Source of the DNA: Neisseriaceae bacterium
Lineage (GTDB): Bacteria; Pseudomonadota; Gammaproteobacteria; Burkholderiales; Chromobacteriaceae
Length of the DNA: 64,000 nucleotides
Direction: 5' to 3'
NCBI GenBank assembly: GCA_027489245.1
Contig: JAIYAC010000025.1
Span: forward strand, 1-64,000
This document shows positions 1-10,327 of the stretch, in pieces (positions within the stretch are counted from its first letter, which is position 1; each line of letters begins with the position of its first letter). Both the position numbers and the translations under genes were made by a program. The notes under the pieces are model-generated. The model saw nothing but the letters and a program-made list of their open reading frames with translations. It did no database searches and was not told the origin of the DNA.

Positions 1-6
1 AATTTA

Positions 7-30
7 GAAGTAGTGCTTCGGTAGTACTTC
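7..30 (+). other. Hairpin upstream of tRNA-Asn
   Basis: A short stem built from GAAGTA and TACTTC closes over a TTCG tetraloop, 14 bases before the tRNA. It looks like the spacer of a multi-tRNA transcript or a processing site. The window starts here, so I cannot see whether another tRNA precedes it. Confidence 0.4.
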
Positions 31-43
31 AAGCAAGTTGTGT

Positions 44-119
44 TCCCTGATAGCTCAGTCGGTAGAGCGACGGACTGTTAATCCGCAGGTCGCAGGTTCG
101 AGCCCTGCTCGGGGAGCCA
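44..119 (+). tRNA. tRNA-Asn (GTT)
   Basis: This 76-base tRNA includes the encoded CCA end. The acceptor stem pairs TCCCTGA with TCGGGGA, allowing one T-G pair, and is followed by discriminator G and CCA. The D-arm contains AGCTCAGTCGGTAGAGC. The anticodon GTT sits at 77-79, at tRNA position 34-36, in the context CTGTTAA. The T-arm carries GGTTCGAGCCC. All invariant positions needed for a functional elongator tRNA are present, and a strong terminator follows at once. Confidence 0.97.
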
Positions 120-122
120 GAT

Positions 123-160
123 AAAAGACAAAACCCGCCTTATGGCGGGTTTTGTCTTTT
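123..160 (+). terminator. Rho-independent terminator after tRNA-Asn
   Basis: A perfect 17-bp stem (123-139 with 144-160) closes over a TTAT loop. The GC core is CCCGCC/GGCGGG and it is flanked by A and T runs, so it could work in both directions. It ends the tRNA transcript and may also stop the pseudogene that converges on it. Confidence 0.9.
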
Positions 161-217
161 GTGCTTTATACCTGCAAACCCGTATTGGCATGGCGCCGTA
201 GCCTATTGGTCTCCGGC

Positions 218-1075
218 TCAGGGCTTGCTCGGTAAAGGGTTGGCCGCAGCATTGTCGCCAGGGCCGGGTAGTGGCCGTGATAGTGCCTGCTGCAGCAGGC
301 GTTCATGCTCACCGCTTTGTTGCAATTGCTGCATGGCATGCCGCAGCTTGTTTACTGTCACGCTGGGTGTGCCGTGGCTGGCCGCCAGAAACAGGGTGCG
401 CACCGGTGCAATGGCCGTGGTTTTGTGCAGGAAAGAGGCAGGCAGGCTGCTTTGCTGCAACGTGGCCTGAATGCGGTAGGGCGAGCCTGCCATATAAGCC
501 ACGCTGCCGCTGCGCAGCATGCGCAGGCAGTCGTTGTGGCTACCGGTGAGCACGAGCTGCATGGTGTGTTCGCTGTCTTGCTGTCGCAGTGCTTCTTCGC
601 TGACGTCTTTCCTTACCGTGCAAATGCTGCAGCAGCGCAGGATTTGCTGCAGGGATGGCTGCGGATCGTGCACGGTGGTATCAAGCCGCCACAGAAATTG
701 CTATGTCTGGCTCAGCTTGCCTATCCAGATAAACTTGTTCTCACGCTCTGGTGTACGTGCCAGGCTGAACAGCAGGGTATTGGGGCGCGATTGGGCCAGT
801 GCCATGGCACGTGCCCACGGATAGACCCCGGTTTGCGCCTGCAGGCCACTGAGTGCTAGCGCACGCTGCACGATAAGCGCATGGGCGCCATCGGCGGTGT
901 CGTCGTTGCTGAAGGTGTTATATGGCGGCCACGGCTCGGTCACCACCATCAGCTCTTTGTCGGCTTGCTGCCCGTACGCGCTGATGCCGGACAATAGCAA
1001 CAGCCAGCCGGCAAGTAGATAGCGCGCTGGCCGGCTGGCTGGCATAGGTGCAGTGCGGTAGGGTGGCTGGAGCAT
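218..1075 (-). pseudogene. Periplasmic solute-binding protein (SBP_bac_3-like), in-frame amber stop
   Basis: Two open frames, 701-1075 and 218-673, lie in the same reading frame and are separated only by a TAG codon at 698-700. Read through, they give about 285 residues: an N-terminal signal peptide with hydrophobic core LLAGWLLLLSG, then the VTEPWPPYN motif usual at the start of mature amino-acid-type periplasmic binding proteins, the REN..IWIG motif just before the stop, and a complete C-terminal lobe. The family binds small solutes or serves as sensor input domains. The best explanation is a recent nonsense mutation or a base-call error. Readthrough is possible but unsupported. The last codons carry a copy of the dispersed GTTGGCCGCA repeat (239-248). 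There are no transporter genes next to it, so the ligand cannot be guessed. Confidence 0.75.
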
Positions 1076-1166
1076 GGCGAGTTTCCGGCAGGCCTGTTTA
1101 CTCAGTGTGGCTGATGTTGCCGGAAGTGCAAGGCGAGCAGGTTAAGCGTGCGGTGGCTGCACCATG

Positions 1167-1199
1167 AAAAACACCCCCGGGCGTGGTGCGCGGGGGTGT
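1167..1199 (-). terminator. Terminator of alaS
   Basis: Read on the minus strand, a 9-bp GC-rich stem (ACACCCCCG with CGGGGGTGT) is followed by a T run. It lies about 20 bases past the alaS stop. Confidence 0.8.
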
Positions 1200-1220
1200 G
1201 CATTGCAGAGGGTGGCAAGC

Positions 1221-3851
1221 TTACTTGCTGGCTACCCAGTCTTTGGCGCTAGCCAGGGCGCTAGCCAGGTTTTCTGGCTGGGTACCACCGGCCTGGGCCA
1301 TATCCGGGCGACCACCGCCTTTGCCGCCTACCTGCTGGGCTACATGGTTTACCAGCTCGCCAGCCTTGAAGCGGCCGGTCAGGTCTTTGGTAACGCCGGC
1401 AATCAGCGCGACCTTGCCGTCGGCCTTGCTGCCCAGCACGATCACCGCGGAGCCCAACTTGTCTTTCAGCTTGTCCAGCGTGTCGCGCAAGGTGGCGTTG
1501 TCGGCGCCTTCCAGCTCGGCAGCCAGCAGTTTGACGCCGTTTACCTCGCCGGCTTGCTCGGCCAGGCTATCGCCAGCGCTGGCAGCCAGTTTGGCCTTGA
1601 TGCCAGCCAGCTCTTTTTCCAGTGCTTTCAGGTCGGCCTGCAGGCTGCCAATCTTGTTCAGCACTTCGTCGCTGCTCTGTGCCTTCAGGTTGGCCGCAGC
1701 GGCCTTCAGCAGGCTGTCTTGTGCCTGTACGTGGGCTACCGCGCCTTCGCCGGTTACCGCTTCGATACGGCGCACGCCAGCGGCCACGCCGCCTTCGGCC
1801 ACGATCTTGAAGAAGCCGATATCGCCGGTGCGTTGTACGTGGGTACCGCCGCACAGCTCGGCGGAGAAGTCGCCCATGCTCAGTACGCGTACTTCGTCGC
1901 CGTACTTCTCGCCAAACAGCGCCATGGCGCCGGCGCGCACGGCGTCGTCAAAGCTCATCAGCTGGGCTTTCACTTCGTAGTTGGCCGCAATCACGTGGTT
2001 CACCAAGCGTTCGATCTCGGCGATTTCTTCCGCAGTGACCGGCTGGCCGTGGGCAAAGTCGAATCGGGTACGTTCCGGGTTCACCAGCGAGCCCTTCTGG
2101 GCCACGTGGGTGCCGAGTACCTTGCGCAGCGCAGCGTGCAGCAAGTGGGTGGCCGAGTGGTTGCGGGTGGTGGCCAGGCGCTGGTGCAGATCGATGGTGG
2201 CCTGCACGGTATCGCCTACTTTCAGCGCGCCACGTGCCAGACGGCCGGTGTGGCCGAATACCGCGGCTTTCACTTTCTGGGTGTCGGCTACGTCAAACAG
2301 CGCGTCTACACCACCGGTCAGCGAGATCTCGCCCACGTCGCCTACCTGGCCACCGCCTTCGGCGTAGAAGGCGGTGTGGTCCAGCACGACCACGCCTTCG
2401 TCGCCAGCGGCCAGGCTGTCTACTTGCTCGGTGCCCTTGTACAGCGCCACGATGCGCGCATCGGTGCTGGTCTGGGTGTAGCCGTGGAAGGTGGTGTCGC
2501 TGCCTTCGTAGCTCAGGCTGCCGGCTACCTTGAAGGCGGACGCGGCGCGGGCACGGGTGCGCTGTGCTTCCATGGCGCGCTCGAAGCCGTCCATGTCGAC
2601 ATCGATATTGCGTTCGCGGCAGATGTCGGCGGTCAGGTCGACCGGGAAGCCGTAGGTGTCGTACAGCTTGAAGATGGTGTCGCCGTCCATGGCGGTCTTG
2701 CCGCCAGCCAGTGCGGCGTCAACCAGCGCCATGCCGGTGTCCAGCGTTTCGGCAAATTTGATCTCTTCGGCGCGCAGCGCGTCTTCGATCTGGGCTTGTT
2801 GCTGACGCAGCTCGGGGTAGGCATCGCCCATTTCGGCGACCAGGTCGGCCACGATCTTGTGGAAGAACAGGCCTTTCTGGCCCAGCTTGTAGCCGTGGCG
2901 GATAGCGCGGCGGGCAATGCGGCGCAGCACGTAGCCGCGGCCGTCGGCGGACGGCAGGATACCGTCAGCGATCATGAAGGAGCAGGCGCGAATGTGGTCG
3001 GCGATCACTTTCAGCGACGGCACGTCCTGGCTGTAGGCCACGCCGGTTTCGCGCGCAGCGGCGCGTACCAGGCAGGACAGGGCGTCGGTTTCGTAGTTCG
3101 ATTTCACGCCCTGCAGTACGGTGGACAGGCGCTCCAGGCCCATGCCGGTATCCACGGACGGTTTCGGCAGCGGGTGCAGGGTGCCGGTTTCGTCGCGGTT
3201 GAACTGCATGAACACGTTGTTCCAGATTTCCATGTAGCGGTCGCCGTCTTCGTCCGGGCTGCCTGGAGGGCCGCCGGCGACGCTAGGGCCGTGGTCGTAG
3301 AAAATCTCGGTACACGGGCCACACGGGCCGGTGTCGCCCATGGTCCAGAAGTTGTCGGACGCGTACGGCGCGCCCTTGTTGTCGCCAATGCGTACGATCT
3401 TGTCAGCGGGTACGCCCACTACCTTGTGCCAGATGTCGTACGCCTCGTCATCGCTGGCGTACACGGTCACCATCAGCTTGTCTTTGGGCAGGTTCAGCCA
3501 CTGTTCGCCGGTGAGGAATTCCCAGGCAAAGGTGATGGCGTCGTGCTTGAAGTAGTCGCCAAAGCTGAAGTTGCCCAGCATTTCAAAGAAAGTGTGGTGG
3601 CGGGCGGTGTAGCCCACGTTTTCCAGGTCGTTGTGCTTGCCGCCGGCGCGCAGGCATTTCTGGCTGGTGGTGGCGCGGGTGTAGTCGCGTTTTTCAAAGC
3701 CCAGGAACAGGTCCTTGAACTGCACCATGCCGGCCACGGTGAACATCAGGGTAGGGTCGTTGCCCGGAATCAGGCTGCTGGACGGGACAACCTGGTGATT
3801 TTTGGAAGCGAAAAAGTCCAGAAACTTCTGGCGAATGGCGGAGGTTTTCAT
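1221..3851 (-). CDS. alaS: Alanyl-tRNA synthetase
   Basis: This cytoplasmic class II enzyme charges tRNA-Ala with alanine and edits mischarged Ser and Gly. The product is 876 residues, the usual bacterial length. It starts [14 protein letters not shown], the family N-terminus. An upstream in-frame extension to 3944 has no family similarity and is left out. The class II core fills about residues 1-240. The editing domain shows the zinc motif HSATH near residue 565 and CGGTH near 664, and the C-terminal DHHA1-like domain is Gly-rich. Two copies of the GTTGGCCGCA repeat lie inside (1689-1698 and 1980-1989). The first encodes Ala-Ala-Asn in the poorly conserved linker before the C-terminal domain. 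It is transcribed alone, ending at a clear hairpin. Confidence 0.97.
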   Translation of the reverse strand: MKTSAIRQKFLDFFASKNHQVVPSSSLIPGNDPTLMFTVAGMVQFKDLFLGFEKRDYTRATTSQKCLRAGGKHNDLENVGYTARHHTFFEMLGNFSFGDYFKHDAITFAWEFLTGEQWLNLPKDKLMVTVYASDDEAYDIWHKVVGVPADKIVRIGDNKGAPYASDNFWTMGDTGPCGPCTEIFYDHGPSVAGGPPGSPDEDGDRYMEIWNNVFMQFNRDETGTLHPLPKPSVDTGMGLERLSTVLQGVKSNYETDALSCLVRAAARETGVAYSQDVPSLKVIADHIRACSFMIADGILPSADGRGYVLRRIARRAIRHGYKLGQKGLFFHKIVADLVAEMGDAYPELRQQQAQIEDALRAEEIKFAETLDTGMALVDAALAGGKTAMDGDTIFKLYDTYGFPVDLTADICRERNIDVDMDGFERAMEAQRTRARAASAFKVAGSLSYEGSDTTFHGYTQTSTDARIVALYKGTEQVDSLAAGDEGVVVLDHTAFYAEGGGQVGDVGEISLTGGVDALFDVADTQKVKAAVFGHTGRLARGALKVGDTVQATIDLHQRLATTRNHSATHLLHAALRKVLGTHVAQKGSLVNPERTRFDFAHGQPVTAEEIAEIERLVNHVIAANYEVKAQLMSFDDAVRAGAMALFGEKYGDEVRVLSMGDFSAELCGGTHVQRTGDIGFFKIVAEGGVAAGVRRIEAVTGEGAVAHVQAQDSLLKAAAANLKAQSSDEVLNKIGSLQADLKALEKELAGIKAKLAASAGDSLAEQAGEVNGVKLLAAELEGADNATLRDTLDKLKDKLGSAVIVLGSKADGKVALIAGVTKDLTGRFKAGELVNHVAQQVGGKGGGRPDMAQAGGTQPENLASALASAKDWVASK

Positions 3852-4067
3852 GATGTATGGGTCGTATTGGGTCGGATTCTGAAAACGGCGACACGCGACG
3901 CGTGAATATCGGTCGATTGTGGCAACTGCGCACCGTGCTGGCAAGCCTTGCGGCCAACCTTGTGCACGGCGGGGCGCATTTTTGGCTGCTGCCGGTGTGT
4001 GGCTGGCAGTGCGCTATGTTGGCCGCAGTGGCCTGCGGGGTGCGCTTATCGAAGTGGTAGTGGCTGG

Positions 4068-4532
4068 CTAGCTTTGTGCATCGTCATCCGGCCATTCGTC
4101 ACTGCCTTTGATGACCTGGCGGATGATGTCCATGCCAAAGCCGCGGCTGGCCAGAAAACGCATCTGTTTGGCGCGCCCGGCGGCATCGCTGGCGGGTTGG
4201 CCGAATTTGCGCAGCCACTGGCTGCGTGCGGTGGCCAGGTCGTTATGGCTGGACAGGGTCTGCTTGATGGTGTCGCTGTCTACACCGCGTTCGCGCATTT
4301 CCATGGCAACGCGGCGGCTGCCGTACTTGCGGCTGCGGCTGTCGGCAAACTGTTCGGCAAAGCGGGCGTCGCTTTGCCAGCGGCTGGCGGCCAGCTCGTC
4401 CAGCAGGGCGTCCACTTCTTCTGCGCTCTCGGCAAAAGGCGAAAGCCGCCGCTTCAGCTCCAGCCGCGTGTATTCGCGGCGGGACAGAAGGTCGACGGCT
4501 CTTGCCTTCAGGCTTTTGCCCGGTTTTTCCAT
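4068..4532 (-). CDS. recX: Regulatory protein RecX
   Basis: RecX is a small helical modulator that binds RecA filaments and limits their activity. The product is 154 residues with the repeated three-helix pattern of the family, including LKRRL, VDALLDEL and RHGY-like segments such as SRRVAMEMRERGV. The start is ATG at 4532, which shares its A with the recA stop codon (TGATG), so translation is coupled to recA. A longer frame upstream lies inside recA and is rejected. Position directly after recA is the classical arrangement and gives strong support. Confidence 0.93.
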   Translation of the reverse strand: MEKPGKSLKARAVDLLSRREYTRLELKRRLSPFAESAEEVDALLDELAASRWQSDARFAEQFADSRSRKYGSRRVAMEMRERGVDSDTIKQTLSSHNDLATARSQWLRKFGQPASDAAGRAKQMRFLASRGFGMDIIRQVIKGSDEWPDDDAQS

Positions 4533-5596
4533 CAGGCGTCGAAGGTGTCGTCCAGCAGTTCTTCGTCTGCGTCCGGCTTGCCTTCGGTAATTTCTACCTT
4601 GATGCCCACGGCTTCGCGGATCTTGCGCTCGATTTCCTGGGCAATGGCCGGGTTGGATTTCAGCCACTCGCGGGTGTTGTCCTTGCCCTGGCCGATTTTC
4701 TGGCCGTTGTAGGCGTACCAGGCGCCGGATTTGTCGATAAAGCCATGCTCTACGCCCAGCTCGATGATTTCGCCTTCGCGGCTGATGCCTTCACCGTACA
4801 GAATGTCAAAACCGGCTTGCTTGAACGGTGGCGATACCTTGTTTTTCACCACTTTCACGCGGGTTTCGTTACCGATAATTTCTTCGCCCTTCTTGATACC
4901 GCCAATGCGGCGGATATCCATACGCACCGAGGCGTAGAATTTCAGCGCGTTACCGCCGGTGGTGGTTTCCGGGCTGCCGAACATCACGCCGATCTTCATG
5001 CGGATCTGGTTGATGAACACTACCAGGGTGTTGGTGCGTTTGATGTTGCCGGTGAGTTTGCGCAGAGCCTGGCTCATCAGGCGGGCTTGCAGGCCCACGT
5101 GGCTGTCGCCCATTTCGCCTTCGATTTCGGCTTTGGGTACCAGGGCGGCGACCGAGTCCACCACGATCACGTCCACGCCGCCGGAGCGTACCAGCATGTC
5201 GCAGATTTCCAGTGCCTGCTCGCCGGTATCCGGCTGCGAGATCAGCAGGTCTTCTACCGATACGCCCAGCTTTTGTGCGTATTGCGGGTCCAGCGCGTTT
5301 TCAGCGTCGATATAGGCGCAGGTGCCACCCAGTTTTTGTGCTTCGGCAACCACCTGCAGACACAGGGTGGTTTTGCCGGACGATTCCGGGCCGTAGATTT
5401 CCACCACACGGCCACGCGGCAGGCCACCCACGCCCAGTGCCAGATCCAGGCCCAGCGAGCCGGTGCTGATGACTTGCAGGTTTTCGGTGATCTGGTTGTC
5501 GCTCATGCGCATGATCGAGCCTTTGCCGAACTGCTTTTCAATTTGCGCCAGCGCTGCACTCAGCGCCTTGCTTTTGTCTTCGGAACGCTCTGCCAT
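4532..5596 (-). CDS. recA: Recombinase RecA
   Basis: RecA is the ATP-dependent strand-exchange protein of homologous recombination, and the step that integrates DNA taken up by transformation. The product is 354 residues. It shows Walker [10 protein letters not shown] near residue 67, a Walker B ending [10 protein letters not shown], the L2 region, and an acidic tail ending in DDTFDA. The chosen start MAERSEDK is preceded by GGAG at a good distance. An alternative ATG 15 bases upstream (MNGAS) overlaps that site and is less likely. It overlaps recX by one base. I see no LexA-type box upstream, but a good sigma-70 promoter is present. Confidence 0.97.
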   Translation of the reverse strand: MAERSEDKSKALSAALAQIEKQFGKGSIMRMSDNQITENLQVISTGSLGLDLALGVGGLPRGRVVEIYGPESSGKTTLCLQVVAEAQKLGGTCAYIDAENALDPQYAQKLGVSVEDLLISQPDTGEQALEICDMLVRSGGVDVIVVDSVAALVPKAEIEGEMGDSHVGLQARLMSQALRKLTGNIKRTNTLVVFINQIRMKIGVMFGSPETTTGGNALKFYASVRMDIRRIGGIKKGEEIIGNETRVKVVKNKVSPPFKQAGFDILYGEGISREGEIIELGVEHGFIDKSGAWYAYNGQKIGQGKDNTREWLKSNPAIAQEIERKIREAVGIKVEITEGKPDADEELLDDTFDA

Positions 5597-5642
5597 GCTT
5601 GCTCCATTCATTCAACGGGGTGGATTACGGTTTCAGGATTTG

Positions 5643-5671
5643 ATTATGTACGTTTTCATCTGGCCTGCCAA
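5643..5671 (-). promoter_or_regulatory. Predicted recA promoter
   Basis: Reading the minus strand, TTGGCA (5666-5671) and CATAAT (5643-5648) are separated by 17 bases, each one mismatch from the sigma-70 consensus. It sits about 50 bases upstream of the recA start. Confidence 0.6.
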
Positions 5672-5700
5672 ATAAAAACGACAGACAGCGATGCATGCGC

Positions 5701-5716
5701 GCCACAGCGCTGTGGC
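5701..5716. promoter_or_regulatory. 16-bp perfect palindrome between recA and hrcA
   Basis: GCCACAGCGCTGTGGC is an exact palindrome. It lies just upstream of the predicted recA promoter and 124 bases before hrcA. It may be an operator for either gene. It is not a CIRCE element and not a LexA box of the Escherichia coli type. Confidence 0.35.
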
Positions 5717-5839
5717 GGTGATGAATACAATCAGCGGATTATCGCACAAAAGGGGGCGCTACCAAGCCGGCGGGCGTGCCACCAGGCTGTGATGCGGCAA
5801 AGCCTTTGGCTGGCGGGCAAGCTGTGACAGAATGGCAGC

Positions 5840-6859
5840 ATGCTGAACGATCGCACTCAATATTTGCTCAAGGTACTGGTAGAGCGCTATATCGCCGATG
5901 GCCAGCCTGTGGCGTCCAAAACCCTGGCCACGGTGTCGGGGCTGGAGCTGTCGTCCGCATCCATCCGCAATATGCTGGCCGACCTGGAAGGGCTGGGGCT
6001 GATTGCCTCGCCGCACACCTCGGCCGGGCGCGTGCCCACGCCGCGTGGCTACCGCCTGTTTGTCGACCGCCTGCTCACGGTGCAGCAGCTGGCCGAGCCT
6101 GCCGTGGCCGAGCTGCGGCATACGCTGCAGCCGGACAGCCCCAAGCGGGTCGTGAAAGCGGCGTCGCAGCTGCTGGCCGAGCTGACGCAGTTTGCCGGTG
6201 TGGTGATGACGCCGCAGCGCGCCGATGCCGCGTTTCGCCAGGTGGAGTTTTTGCGCCTGTCGGAGCGGCGGGTGCTGCTGATTCTGGTGACGCTGGAAGG
6301 CGATGTGCAGAACCACCTGTTCAACACCGCGCGCGACTACAGCGGCAGCGAGCTGATCGAAGCGGCCAACTTCCTGAACCAGCACTACGCCGGCCAGGCG
6401 CTGGGCGGGGTGGCCAGCCGGGTAGGCGAGGAGCTGCAGCAGCTGCGTGGCGATATTTCCGAGCTGATGCAGCTGGCCATCCAGTTTGGCCAGCAAACGC
6501 TGCACGGTGGCGACGATCTGGTGATCAGCGGGCAGGGCAAGCTGCTGAACGTGAGCGATTTTTCCGGCGACCTGAACCGCCTGCGCGAGCTGTTTGACAC
6601 CTTCCAGCGCAAGACCGAGCTGTTGCAGCTGCTGGAGCAAAGCCGCCGCGCCCCGGGCGTGAACCTTTTCATTGGCGACGAGTCCGGCGTGGTAACGCTG
6701 GACGACTGCAGCGTGGTGATTGCCCCGTACCGGCTCAACGGCCAGGTAGTGGGCGCGCTGGGCGTAGTGGGCCCCACGCGTATGGCCTACGAGCGGGTGA
6801 TCCCGATTGTGGACATCACCGCGCGCCTGGTGTCGAGCGCACTTAATTTCAACGACTGA
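5840..6859 (+). CDS. hrcA: Heat-inducible transcription repressor HrcA
   Basis: HrcA represses heat-shock operons (groE, dnaK) by binding CIRCE inverted repeats, with GroEL modulating its activity. The product is 339 residues. An N-terminal winged helix covers residues 1-75 with the family signature SSASIRNMLADLEGLG and SAGRVPT. The central and C-terminal GAF-like region ends in YERVIPIVDITA. It is divergent from recA. No CIRCE element is visible upstream, so autoregulation is not evident, and its targets must lie outside the window. The ribosome-binding site is weak. Confidence 0.93.
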   Translation: MLNDRTQYLLKVLVERYIADGQPVASKTLATVSGLELSSASIRNMLADLEGLGLIASPHTSAGRVPTPRGYRLFVDRLLTVQQLAEPAVAELRHTLQPDSPKRVVKAASQLLAELTQFAGVVMTPQRADAAFRQVEFLRLSERRVLLILVTLEGDVQNHLFNTARDYSGSELIEAANFLNQHYAGQALGGVASRVGEELQQLRGDISELMQLAIQFGQQTLHGGDDLVISGQGKLLNVSDFSGDLNRLRELFDTFQRKTELLQLLEQSRRAPGVNLFIGDESGVVTLDDCSVVIAPYRLNGQVVGALGVVGPTRMAYERVIPIVDITARLVSSALNFND

Positions 6860-6866
6860 CTTCTGT

Positions 6867-6888
6867 GCCGCACCCAGGCGGGTGCGGC
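6867..6888 (+). terminator. Hairpin after hrcA, overlapping a repeat copy
   Basis: A 9-bp stem GCCGCACCC/GGGTGCGGC closes over AGGC right after hrcA. Its 3' arm merges into the 12-mer TGCGGCCAACCT (6883-6894). There is no T run, so termination is only a possibility. Confidence 0.45.
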
Positions 6889-6905
6889 CAACCTTGGTAT
6901 TATCG

Positions 6906-7922
6906 ATGACCTTCCTGAAAACCTTGCTGGCCGTAGCCAGCCTGCTGGCAGCCGGTGTTGCCCATGCCGACGTGGCCCTGTTGATGCGCCCGGACGTACA
7001 GCGTTATATCGACGAGCAGGTGGCGACTGGCGAGCTGAGCCGTGCCGAGCTGGAAAGCGTGTTTGCCAATGTGGAGCTCAAGCCGAACATCGTCGCCATC
7101 ATGGATAAACCGTCCACGGCACGGCCGTGGTACCAGTTTCGCCCCAGCTTTTATAACGACAAGCTGATGCAGGAGGGGGTGGCGTTCTGGCTGCAGCACG
7201 AAGGCACCTTGCAGAAGGCGGCTGATACCTACAATGTGCCGCCGGAAATCATCGTGGCCATTATCGGTATCGAAACACGCTATGGCCGCAATACCGGTGG
7301 CTTCCGACTGGCCGATGCGCTGTCCACGCTGGCATTCGACTACCCGCGTCGTGCCGACTTCTTCCGTGCCGAATTGTCCGAGTTTTTCCGCCTGGCGCGC
7401 AGCGAAAACGTGAATGCCCTTACCCTCAAAGGCAGTTACGCCGGTGCCATGGGCCTGCCTCAGTTCATGCCGTCCAGCCACCGCAAGTGGGCCGTGGATT
7501 TTGATGGCGATGGCCACCGTGATATCTGGAATAACCCTGCCGACGCCATCGGCAGTGTGGCCAACTACTTCCGCGAGCACGGCTGGCTGGGCGGTGACGA
7601 TGTGGTGATACCGGCCGAGCTGGCCCCCGGCACCGTACCGGATGAGCTGGTGGCGGATAAATTCAACCTGCACTACACCGTGGCCGAGCTCAAGGCGCGC
7701 GGGGTGATGCCGCAAGCTCCGGTGCGTGACGACGCGCTGGCGGTGCTGGTACCGCTGGAAGTGGCGCCGGGCGAAACGCGCTACTGGCTGGGCCTCAATA
7801 ATTTCTACACCATTACCCGCTACAACAAGAGCACGCTGTACGCCATGGTCACGCACGAGCTGGCGCAGGAAATGCGCGCCCGCTTTGTGCAGGCGCGCAT
7901 GGCACCGGGCGCGGGGCAATAA
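6906..7922 (+). CDS. mltB: Lytic murein transglycosylase B
   Basis: The enzyme cleaves the MurNAc-GlcNAc bond of peptidoglycan with formation of 1,6-anhydro ends, in the periplasm. The product is 338 residues. An N-terminal signal peptide (FLKTLLAVASLLAAG, then AHA-D) has no lipobox cysteine, so it looks soluble rather than a lipoprotein, unlike Escherichia coli MltB. The catalytic glutamate lies in IIGIETRYG near residue 123, followed by LSTLAFDYPRR and the GAMGLPQFMPSS motif. The start at 6906 gives the signal peptide. The longer in-frame start at 6807 lies in hrcA. The gene is separated from dnaX by about 100 bases. Confidence 0.9.
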   Translation: MTFLKTLLAVASLLAAGVAHADVALLMRPDVQRYIDEQVATGELSRAELESVFANVELKPNIVAIMDKPSTARPWYQFRPSFYNDKLMQEGVAFWLQHEGTLQKAADTYNVPPEIIVAIIGIETRYGRNTGGFRLADALSTLAFDYPRRADFFRAELSEFFRLARSENVNALTLKGSYAGAMGLPQFMPSSHRKWAVDFDGDGHRDIWNNPADAIGSVANYFREHGWLGGDDVVIPAELAPGTVPDELVADKFNLHYTVAELKARGVMPQAPVRDDALAVLVPLEVAPGETRYWLGLNNFYTITRYNKSTLYAMVTHELAQEMRARFVQARMAPGAGQ

Positions 7923-8027
7923 GGTGCCGCGCTGTTGGCTATCTGCACGGCGGGCAGGGTGCCGGGTGGCTGGCGGCCGCGCTGAAATAGTCGCCATACC
8001 CGGCGAATCCCTTTAGAATTCCGCGCC

Positions 8028-9968
8028 ATGACCTATCAAGTTCTCGCCCGCAAGTGGCGCCCCAAGCGCTTTGCCGACCTGGTTGGCCAGGAGCACGTGG
8101 TACGCGCCCTGTCCAATGCGCTGAAAGAATCCCGCCTGCACCACGCCTACCTGCTCACCGGTACCCGTGGCGTGGGCAAAACCACCATCGCTCGTATTCT
8201 GGCCAAGAGCCTGAACTGCGAAACCGGCACCACGGCCGAGCCGTGCGGCGTGTGTCAGGCGTGCACCCAGATCGACGCAGGCCGTTTTGTGGACCTGCTG
8301 GAGATCGACGCCGCCTCCAATACCGGCATCGACAATATCCGCGAAGTGCTGGAAAACGCCCAGTACACCCCCACCATGGGGCGCTACAAGGTCTACATCA
8401 TCGATGAAGTGCACATGCTGTCCAAAAGTGCCTTCAACGCCATGCTCAAGACGCTGGAAGAGCCGCCAGCGCACGTAAAATTCATTCTGGCCACCACCGA
8501 CCCGCAAAAAGTGCCGGTAACGGTGCTGAGCCGCTGCCTGCAGTTCAGCCTGCGCAACATGACACCGCAGCAGGTGGCCGGCCACCTGGCGCATATGCTG
8601 GACGTGGAAGGCATTGCCTACGAAACTCCGGCGCTGGCCTTGCTGGGTCGTGCCGCCGCCGGCTCCATGCGCGATGCGCAATCGCTGCTGGACCAGGCCA
8701 TTGCCTATGGCTTGGGCGAGGTGAAAGAAGACGGCGTACGCGCCATGCTGGGCGCCGTGGACAAGCGCTACCTGTTTGCCCTGCTGGACGCCCTGGCCGA
8801 CGCCGACGGCGCCCGCCTGGTGGGCGAGGTGGAAGCGTTGGCCGCACGCGGCATCGGTTTTGACAGCGCGCTGGCCGAGCTGGCCAGCCTGCTGCACCAG
8901 CTCGCGCTGGCGCAAACCGTGCCGGCCGCCATTGCCAGCGACGAGCCCGAGCGCGACGCCATTTTTGCCCTGGCACAGCGCCTTGCCGCCGAAGACGTAC
9001 AGCTGTATTACCAGATCGCCCTGCACGGCCGTCGTGACCTGGCGCTGGCGCCAGACGAACACGCCGGTTTCAGCATGAGCATGCTGCGCATGCTGGCCTT
9101 TCACCCGGTAAACGGCGGTGAAAGCGCCGCCCGCCCGCTGCCGGCAGCCCGCCCGCCGGTGCCTGCGGCCAACCCTGCTACCAGCAGCGCGGCATTGCCT
9201 GCCGGTGTGTCGCCAGCGCGTGCTGCGTTGGCGCAGCTGGGCGGCAAGCCGGCCGAGCGCAGCCCGGCGCCGGCAGAAAAACCGGCGGCGCCAGAGCCGG
9301 AACCCGAGCCCGCACGGCCCGCCCCGCCGGCGCCACCACGCCAGGTCGCGCCGCGTGAGCCCGCGCCGTGGGACGAGCAGCCAGCCGCGGTTGCACCTGT
9401 CGCCGCCCCCGTGCCCGCCCGCCCGTCCGTCGCGGCGCCCGCGGAAGTGGTAGCGGACGACAGCGACGACGATGCCGAGCCCGAAGTGCTGGATACCGCC
9501 AGCGACAGCGACGACGAGCTGCCTGCCTACGCCATGATGATGGACGAAGACCCAGGCGAGCTAGTGAGCGACGCGCCGGTATTCGATGGCGACTGGGCCA
9601 GCCTGATCGGCCGCCTGGGTAACAAGCTGGGGGCCGCTCGCATGCTGGCGCAAAACGCCGCGCTGAAACACTGGGATGGCAAGGTATTCGAGCTGGCGGT
9701 GCCGGAAGGCTTTCGCAACATGGCCACGCGCGACTATCAGGACAAGCTGAAAAGCGTTCTGGGCGAGTATCTCGGCCAGAGCATTGAACTGAGGGTGTCG
9801 GTAGAGACCCTCGATATGGAGACCCCCGCCATGCGCGATGCACGCTTCAAGCGTGAGCAGCTGGCCGGTGCGCGTCAACACATGGAAAACGACCCGGTCG
9901 TACAGCAGCTGGTGCAGGAAATGGGCGCCATGCTGCTCGCCGAGACAGTACAACCCGTACAGGAGTAG
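8028..9968 (+). CDS. dnaX: DNA polymerase III subunit gamma/tau
   Basis: This is the clamp-loader ATPase of the replicative polymerase. The product is 646 residues. It begins [13 protein letters not shown], then Walker [10 protein letters not shown] near residue 46, a cysteine zinc module ([16 protein letters not shown]), DEVHML near 127 and the sensor arginine segment SRCLQF. A Pro/Ala-rich and acidic linker fills about residues 365-505, before the C-terminal tau domain that contacts the polymerase. No clear A-AAA-AAG slippery heptamer is seen at the place used in Escherichia coli, so production of a short gamma form is uncertain. Two repeat copies lie inside (8837-8846, 9164-9173), the second in the disordered linker. 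Confidence 0.95.
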   Translation: MTYQVLARKWRPKRFADLVGQEHVVRALSNALKESRLHHAYLLTGTRGVGKTTIARILAKSLNCETGTTAEPCGVCQACTQIDAGRFVDLLEIDAASNTGIDNIREVLENAQYTPTMGRYKVYIIDEVHMLSKSAFNAMLKTLEEPPAHVKFILATTDPQKVPVTVLSRCLQFSLRNMTPQQVAGHLAHMLDVEGIAYETPALALLGRAAAGSMRDAQSLLDQAIAYGLGEVKEDGVRAMLGAVDKRYLFALLDALADADGARLVGEVEALAARGIGFDSALAELASLLHQLALAQTVPAAIASDEPERDAIFALAQRLAAEDVQLYYQIALHGRRDLALAPDEHAGFSMSMLRMLAFHPVNGGESAARPLPAARPPVPAANPATSSAALPAGVSPARAALAQLGGKPAERSPAPAEKPAAPEPEPEPARPAPPAPPRQVAPREPAPWDEQPAAVAPVAAPVPARPSVAAPAEVVADDSDDDAEPEVLDTASDSDDELPAYAMMMDEDPGELVSDAPVFDGDWASLIGRLGNKLGAARMLAQNAALKHWDGKVFELAVPEGFRNMATRDYQDKLKSVLGEYLGQSIELRVSVETLDMETPAMRDARFKREQLAGARQHMENDPVVQQLVQEMGAMLLAETVQPVQE

Positions 9969-9973
9969 AAACA

Positions 9974-10312
9974 ATGTTTGGTAAAGCCGGTATCGCAGGC
10001 CTGATGAAACAGGCGCAGCAAATGCAGGAAAACATGAAGAAAGCGCAAGAAGAACTGGCGCAGATCGACGTAGAAGGCCAGGCGGGTAACGGCCTGGTAA
10101 AAGTGGTAATGAGCTGCGCGCACGTTACCCGCCGTGTCATCATCAGCGACGACCTGCTGGCCGATGCCAAGGAAGACAAAGACATGCTGGAAGACCTGAT
10201 CGCCGCGGCGTTCAACGACGCCAGCCGCAAGGCCGAAGCCACCTCGTCCGAGCGCATGTCCGGCTTTACCGCTGGCATGAACCTGCCAGCCGGCATGAAG
10301 CTGCCGTTCTGA
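9974..10312 (+). CDS. ybaB: Nucleoid-associated protein YbaB/EbfC
   Basis: This small dimeric DNA-binding protein is made of tweezer-like helices. The product is 112 residues. It starts [19 protein letters not shown], the family N-terminus, and ends in a Met/Pro tail. Its Shine-Dalgarno AGGAG overlaps the dnaX stop codon, so it is translationally coupled to dnaX. The dnaX-ybaB-recR order is widespread in proteobacteria and suggests a link to replication or repair, although the exact role is unsettled. Confidence 0.93.
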   Translation: MFGKAGIAGLMKQAQQMQENMKKAQEELAQIDVEGQAGNGLVKVVMSCAHVTRRVIISDDLLADAKEDKDMLEDLIAAAFNDASRKAEATSSERMSGFTAGMNLPAGMKLPF

Positions 10313-10327
10313 CCGCTTGATGACCTG

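Noticed and set aside
1164..3905. 913-residue plus-strand open frame opposite alaS
   Set aside because: It is a GC-driven shadow of alaS. The minus strand has full AlaS motifs, a proper start and a terminator.
5612..5839. LexA box or CIRCE element between recA and hrcA
   Set aside because: No CTGT-N8-ACAG site and no TTAGCACTC-N9-GAGTGCTAA site could be found on either strand.
9200..9400. Programmed frameshift site in dnaX
   Set aside because: A-rich runs near 9270 do not form an A-AAA-AAG heptamer and no supporting hairpin was evident.
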